This document shows, piece by piece, positions 6,337 to 7,926 of a stretch of DNA of 7,926 bases. The stretch is from Bacteroidales bacterium (GTDB taxonomy: Bacteria > Bacteroidota > Bacteroidia > Bacteroidales > UBA932), in assembly GCA_017429885.1 (NCBI GenBank), contig JAFROA010000191.1:1-7926 (forward strand). Direction: 5' to 3'. The first letter of the stretch is position 1. Each line of letters opens with the position of its first letter. The position numbers were made by a program, and so were the translations under genes. The notes under the pieces are model-generated. The model was not told where the DNA came from, did not search any database, and worked only from the letters and a program-made list of their open reading frames with translations.

Positions 6337-7926
6337 TTAGAAGAAGCGGGCCCTGTAGTCCTTCACCTCGGCCTCCTGCATCATGACAGGAAGGATCATC
6401 TGAGAGGCATAGGAATTCATCTGGGCAGCGGCGTTCTTGGCATCCTCCTCTGTATAGAAGGACTCGGTCTCGCGTGAGTTAACCTTGAACACATATGTTC
6501 CGATCGTACCTGCGACAGGACCGCAAATCTGGCCCTCGGGAGCCACGGCGACAGCGCCGATGAACTTGGGATCAAGACCCTGTCCGGCAAGAGAGGCGAA
6601 CCTGACATCCACACCAGAGCTGACAATGCTGTGCAGGGTGTCAGCGATGGTTTGGAGGTCGCTCAGACCCTTGATCTTCTCAGCGATGCCGGCGGCAGCC
6701 TTAGCGCTGGCAAGCTCACCATAAAGCTGCTGATTAATCATAGGGGTGACCTCAGAAAGGGTGGCGATTCCCTCGTTGTGGATTCCCTTCACGGTAGTGA
6801 TGAAGAAGTAATTGTTATTGACGGTGATAATAGGGGAAACCTTACCAACCTTATTGTCAAATATCCATCTTGTCACTTCCTTAGCCTGATCAATAGCGCC
6901 ATAATTCGATGTGCTCTCAAGAACGCCATTCACCGGATGGGAATAAGCTCCGCAAGAGTCAACAGCCGCAAGGTAATTCTGATAGCTACCAGCCGCAATG
7001 TTGGCGAACTTGCTAGCTTTGGCGTAATACTCGTTGAAAGTCTCGTTGCTCGCGAGAGCGGTCTTGGAAAGGATAGCCACCTGCTTCTTAGCCACAGGAG
7101 CGGTCCTTTTGGTGACCTCAATAACATGGGTGCCATACTGGGTCTTGAGGATGAAAGGCTTCTTGACCTGGGCGGTGAAAATGGGGTTGAATCCGTTGAC
7201 CATGTAGTTCTGGGTCATCCAGCCGAGGTTCCCTTGCTCCCCGTCATAAGCGGACTGGGTGTCGTCGGAATATGATGCGGCGAGATTGGAAAAGTTCTCA
7301 CCCTTTCCGAGGACATTGAGAAGACTATCTGCGAGGTGGGCCTGGTTGGTTCCGCGGAGAAGGATGTGCCTGACATAGACAGAGTCTGGAATCTGGGCGG
7401 AATCCATGATCCTGGCGGCATAGAACACATTGTTGTTGTCCTTGTACACGGGGGATGTGCCAGAGGCGTTGCTGAACACGAATGTGTTGACGTCCGGATT
7501 CACAACGTTCAGCTCACCGTCCTTGTACCAACGCTCATCAAGAGACTTCTCTGAATTCTTGGCCAGGAAGGACTTCATGGCGTCAGTGGTAGAGAATTCT
7601 TCATAGAGGTTATCCATAGCCTTGCTGGTGGCCTGGATGTCATCCTCGGAAGGTTTGACCTCAAAGACTACATATTCGATGTCCCTGGAAGCGTTCTGCT
7701 TGAACATCTGCTTGTGATCCTCATAGTACTTCTTGATGTCAGCGGCAGAAACCACGATGGTCGAGTCTGTGGTGAAACCAAGAGGAACCATAACGAAATC
7801 AACGTTTGTCGTGACGTTATTCTCCTCGATGGCTTTCTTGAGCATCAACGGGTTCTGGACATTGCTCTGATTGAAGAGAGAGCCGTACTTCGCATAGTAC
7901 TGCTGGGTACCGACAGTGTTCTGGAT
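6337..7926 (-). CDS. PpiD/SurA-type peptidyl-prolyl cis-trans isomerase, 5' end beyond window
   Basis: This is a periplasmic foldase/chaperone of the parvulin class. The reading frame stays open to the right edge (the outermost visible residues are IQNTVGTQQYYAKYG), so about 529 residues are visible and the true start is outside. A TTG or ATG near 7848-7843 is not a credible start. From the visible N-terminus, residues 27-170 are a SurA_N-like chaperone region (YYEDHKQMFK and a DIEYVVFEV strand). A parvulin domain follows at about 184-272 (nucleotides 7377-7111), with VRHILL, the QGNLGW loop and QYGTHVIEVT. The C-terminal half is helical with a strand-rich segment that may be a degenerate second rotamase-like domain. 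The protein ends in YRARFF. Family members of this type usually have an N-terminal membrane anchor, which would lie in the missing part. Its 3' end faces the terminator shared with the lipoprotein gene. Confidence 0.9.
   Translation of the reverse strand: MQNTVGTQQYYAKYGSLFNQSNVQNPLMLKKAIEENNVTTNVDFVMVPLGFTTDSTIVVSAADIKKYYEDHKQMFKQNASRDIEYVVFEVKPSEDDIQATSKAMDNLYEEFSTTDAMKSFLAKNSEKSLDERWYKDGELNVVNPDVNTFVFSNASGTSPVYKDNNNVFYAARIMDSAQIPDSVYVRHILLRGTNQAHLADSLLNVLGKGENFSNLAASYSDDTQSAYDGEQGNLGWMTQNYMVNGFNPIFTAQVKKPFILKTQYGTHVIEVTKRTAPVAKKQVAILSKTALASNETFNEYYAKASKFANIAAGSYQNYLAAVDSCGAYSHPVNGVLESTSNYGAIDQAKEVTRWIFDNKVGKVSPIITVNNNYFFITTVKGIHNEGIATLSEVTPMINQQLYGELASAKAAAGIAEKIKGLSDLQTIADTLHSIVSSGVDVRFASLAGQGLDPKFIGAVAVAPEGQICGPVAGTIGTYVFKVNSRETESFYTEEDAKNAAAQMNSYASQMILPVMMQEAEVKDYRARFF

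Noticed and set aside
6631..7275. 214-codon open frame on the plus strand opposite the PpiD-like gene
   Set aside because: It is a shadow of the foldase coding sequence, which has a clear parvulin domain on the minus strand.
7843..7848. TTG/ATG near 7848 as the start of the PpiD-like gene
   Set aside because: The same frame stays open to base 7926 with foldase-like sequence, and the family normally has a long N-terminal part. The gene is cut by the window edge, not started here.
1..7926. Mobile element, CRISPR array, tRNA or defence island
   Set aside because: I found no transposase or integrase motif, no regularly spaced direct repeats, no tRNA-like cloverleaf and no defence-gene motif. 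Gene content and base composition look uniform and chromosomal.

Overview
The window is a gene-dense stretch of what looks like an ordinary bacterial chromosome, most likely from the Bacteroidota (Bacteroidales-like). This assignment is an inference. It rests on protein character (a Bacteroidota-style long PpiD/SurA-type foldase and a YeiH-type UPF0324 transporter), on TAnnTTTG promoter-like motifs, on the lack of strong Shine-Dalgarno sequences before most starts, and on AT-rich gaps between genes of moderate GC. I see no rRNA, tRNA, CRISPR array, transposase, integrase or phage gene.

Layout. Positions 3-2287 (+) hold three genes with no intergenic space: a 450-residue YeiH/UPF0324 membrane transporter, a 93-residue protein with two membrane segments (GTG start sharing one base with the previous stop), and a 216-residue CpXC-domain protein with two CxxC pairs (ATG directly after the previous stop). 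They run head-on into galactokinase (galK, minus strand, 3445-2291), separated by only 3 bases. Upstream of galK on the same strand lies an endonuclease/exonuclease/phosphatase-fold protein (4462-3497). A 154-base divergent gap (4463-4616) contains a purine-rich tract and a promoter-like motif, and leads to ychF (4617-5720, +), an Obg-related ATPase. A repeat-bearing predicted lipoprotein (5735-6268, +) follows 14 bases later. A strong bidirectional hairpin terminator (about 6282-6322) separates it from the convergent 3' end of a PpiD/SurA-type peptidyl-prolyl isomerase gene, whose 5' end is cut off by the right window edge.

Function. Most genes are housekeeping: galactose phosphorylation (GalK), a translation- and stress-associated ATPase (YchF) and periplasmic protein folding (PpiD). 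The least explained unit is the coupled trio YeiH-type transporter / two-span small membrane protein / CpXC protein. Its geometry suggests co-translation and perhaps a shared function, but the sequence does not reveal the substrate. I did not find a clear new defence system or mobile system; the best candidates for a second look are that trio and the repeated C-terminal region of the lipoprotein.
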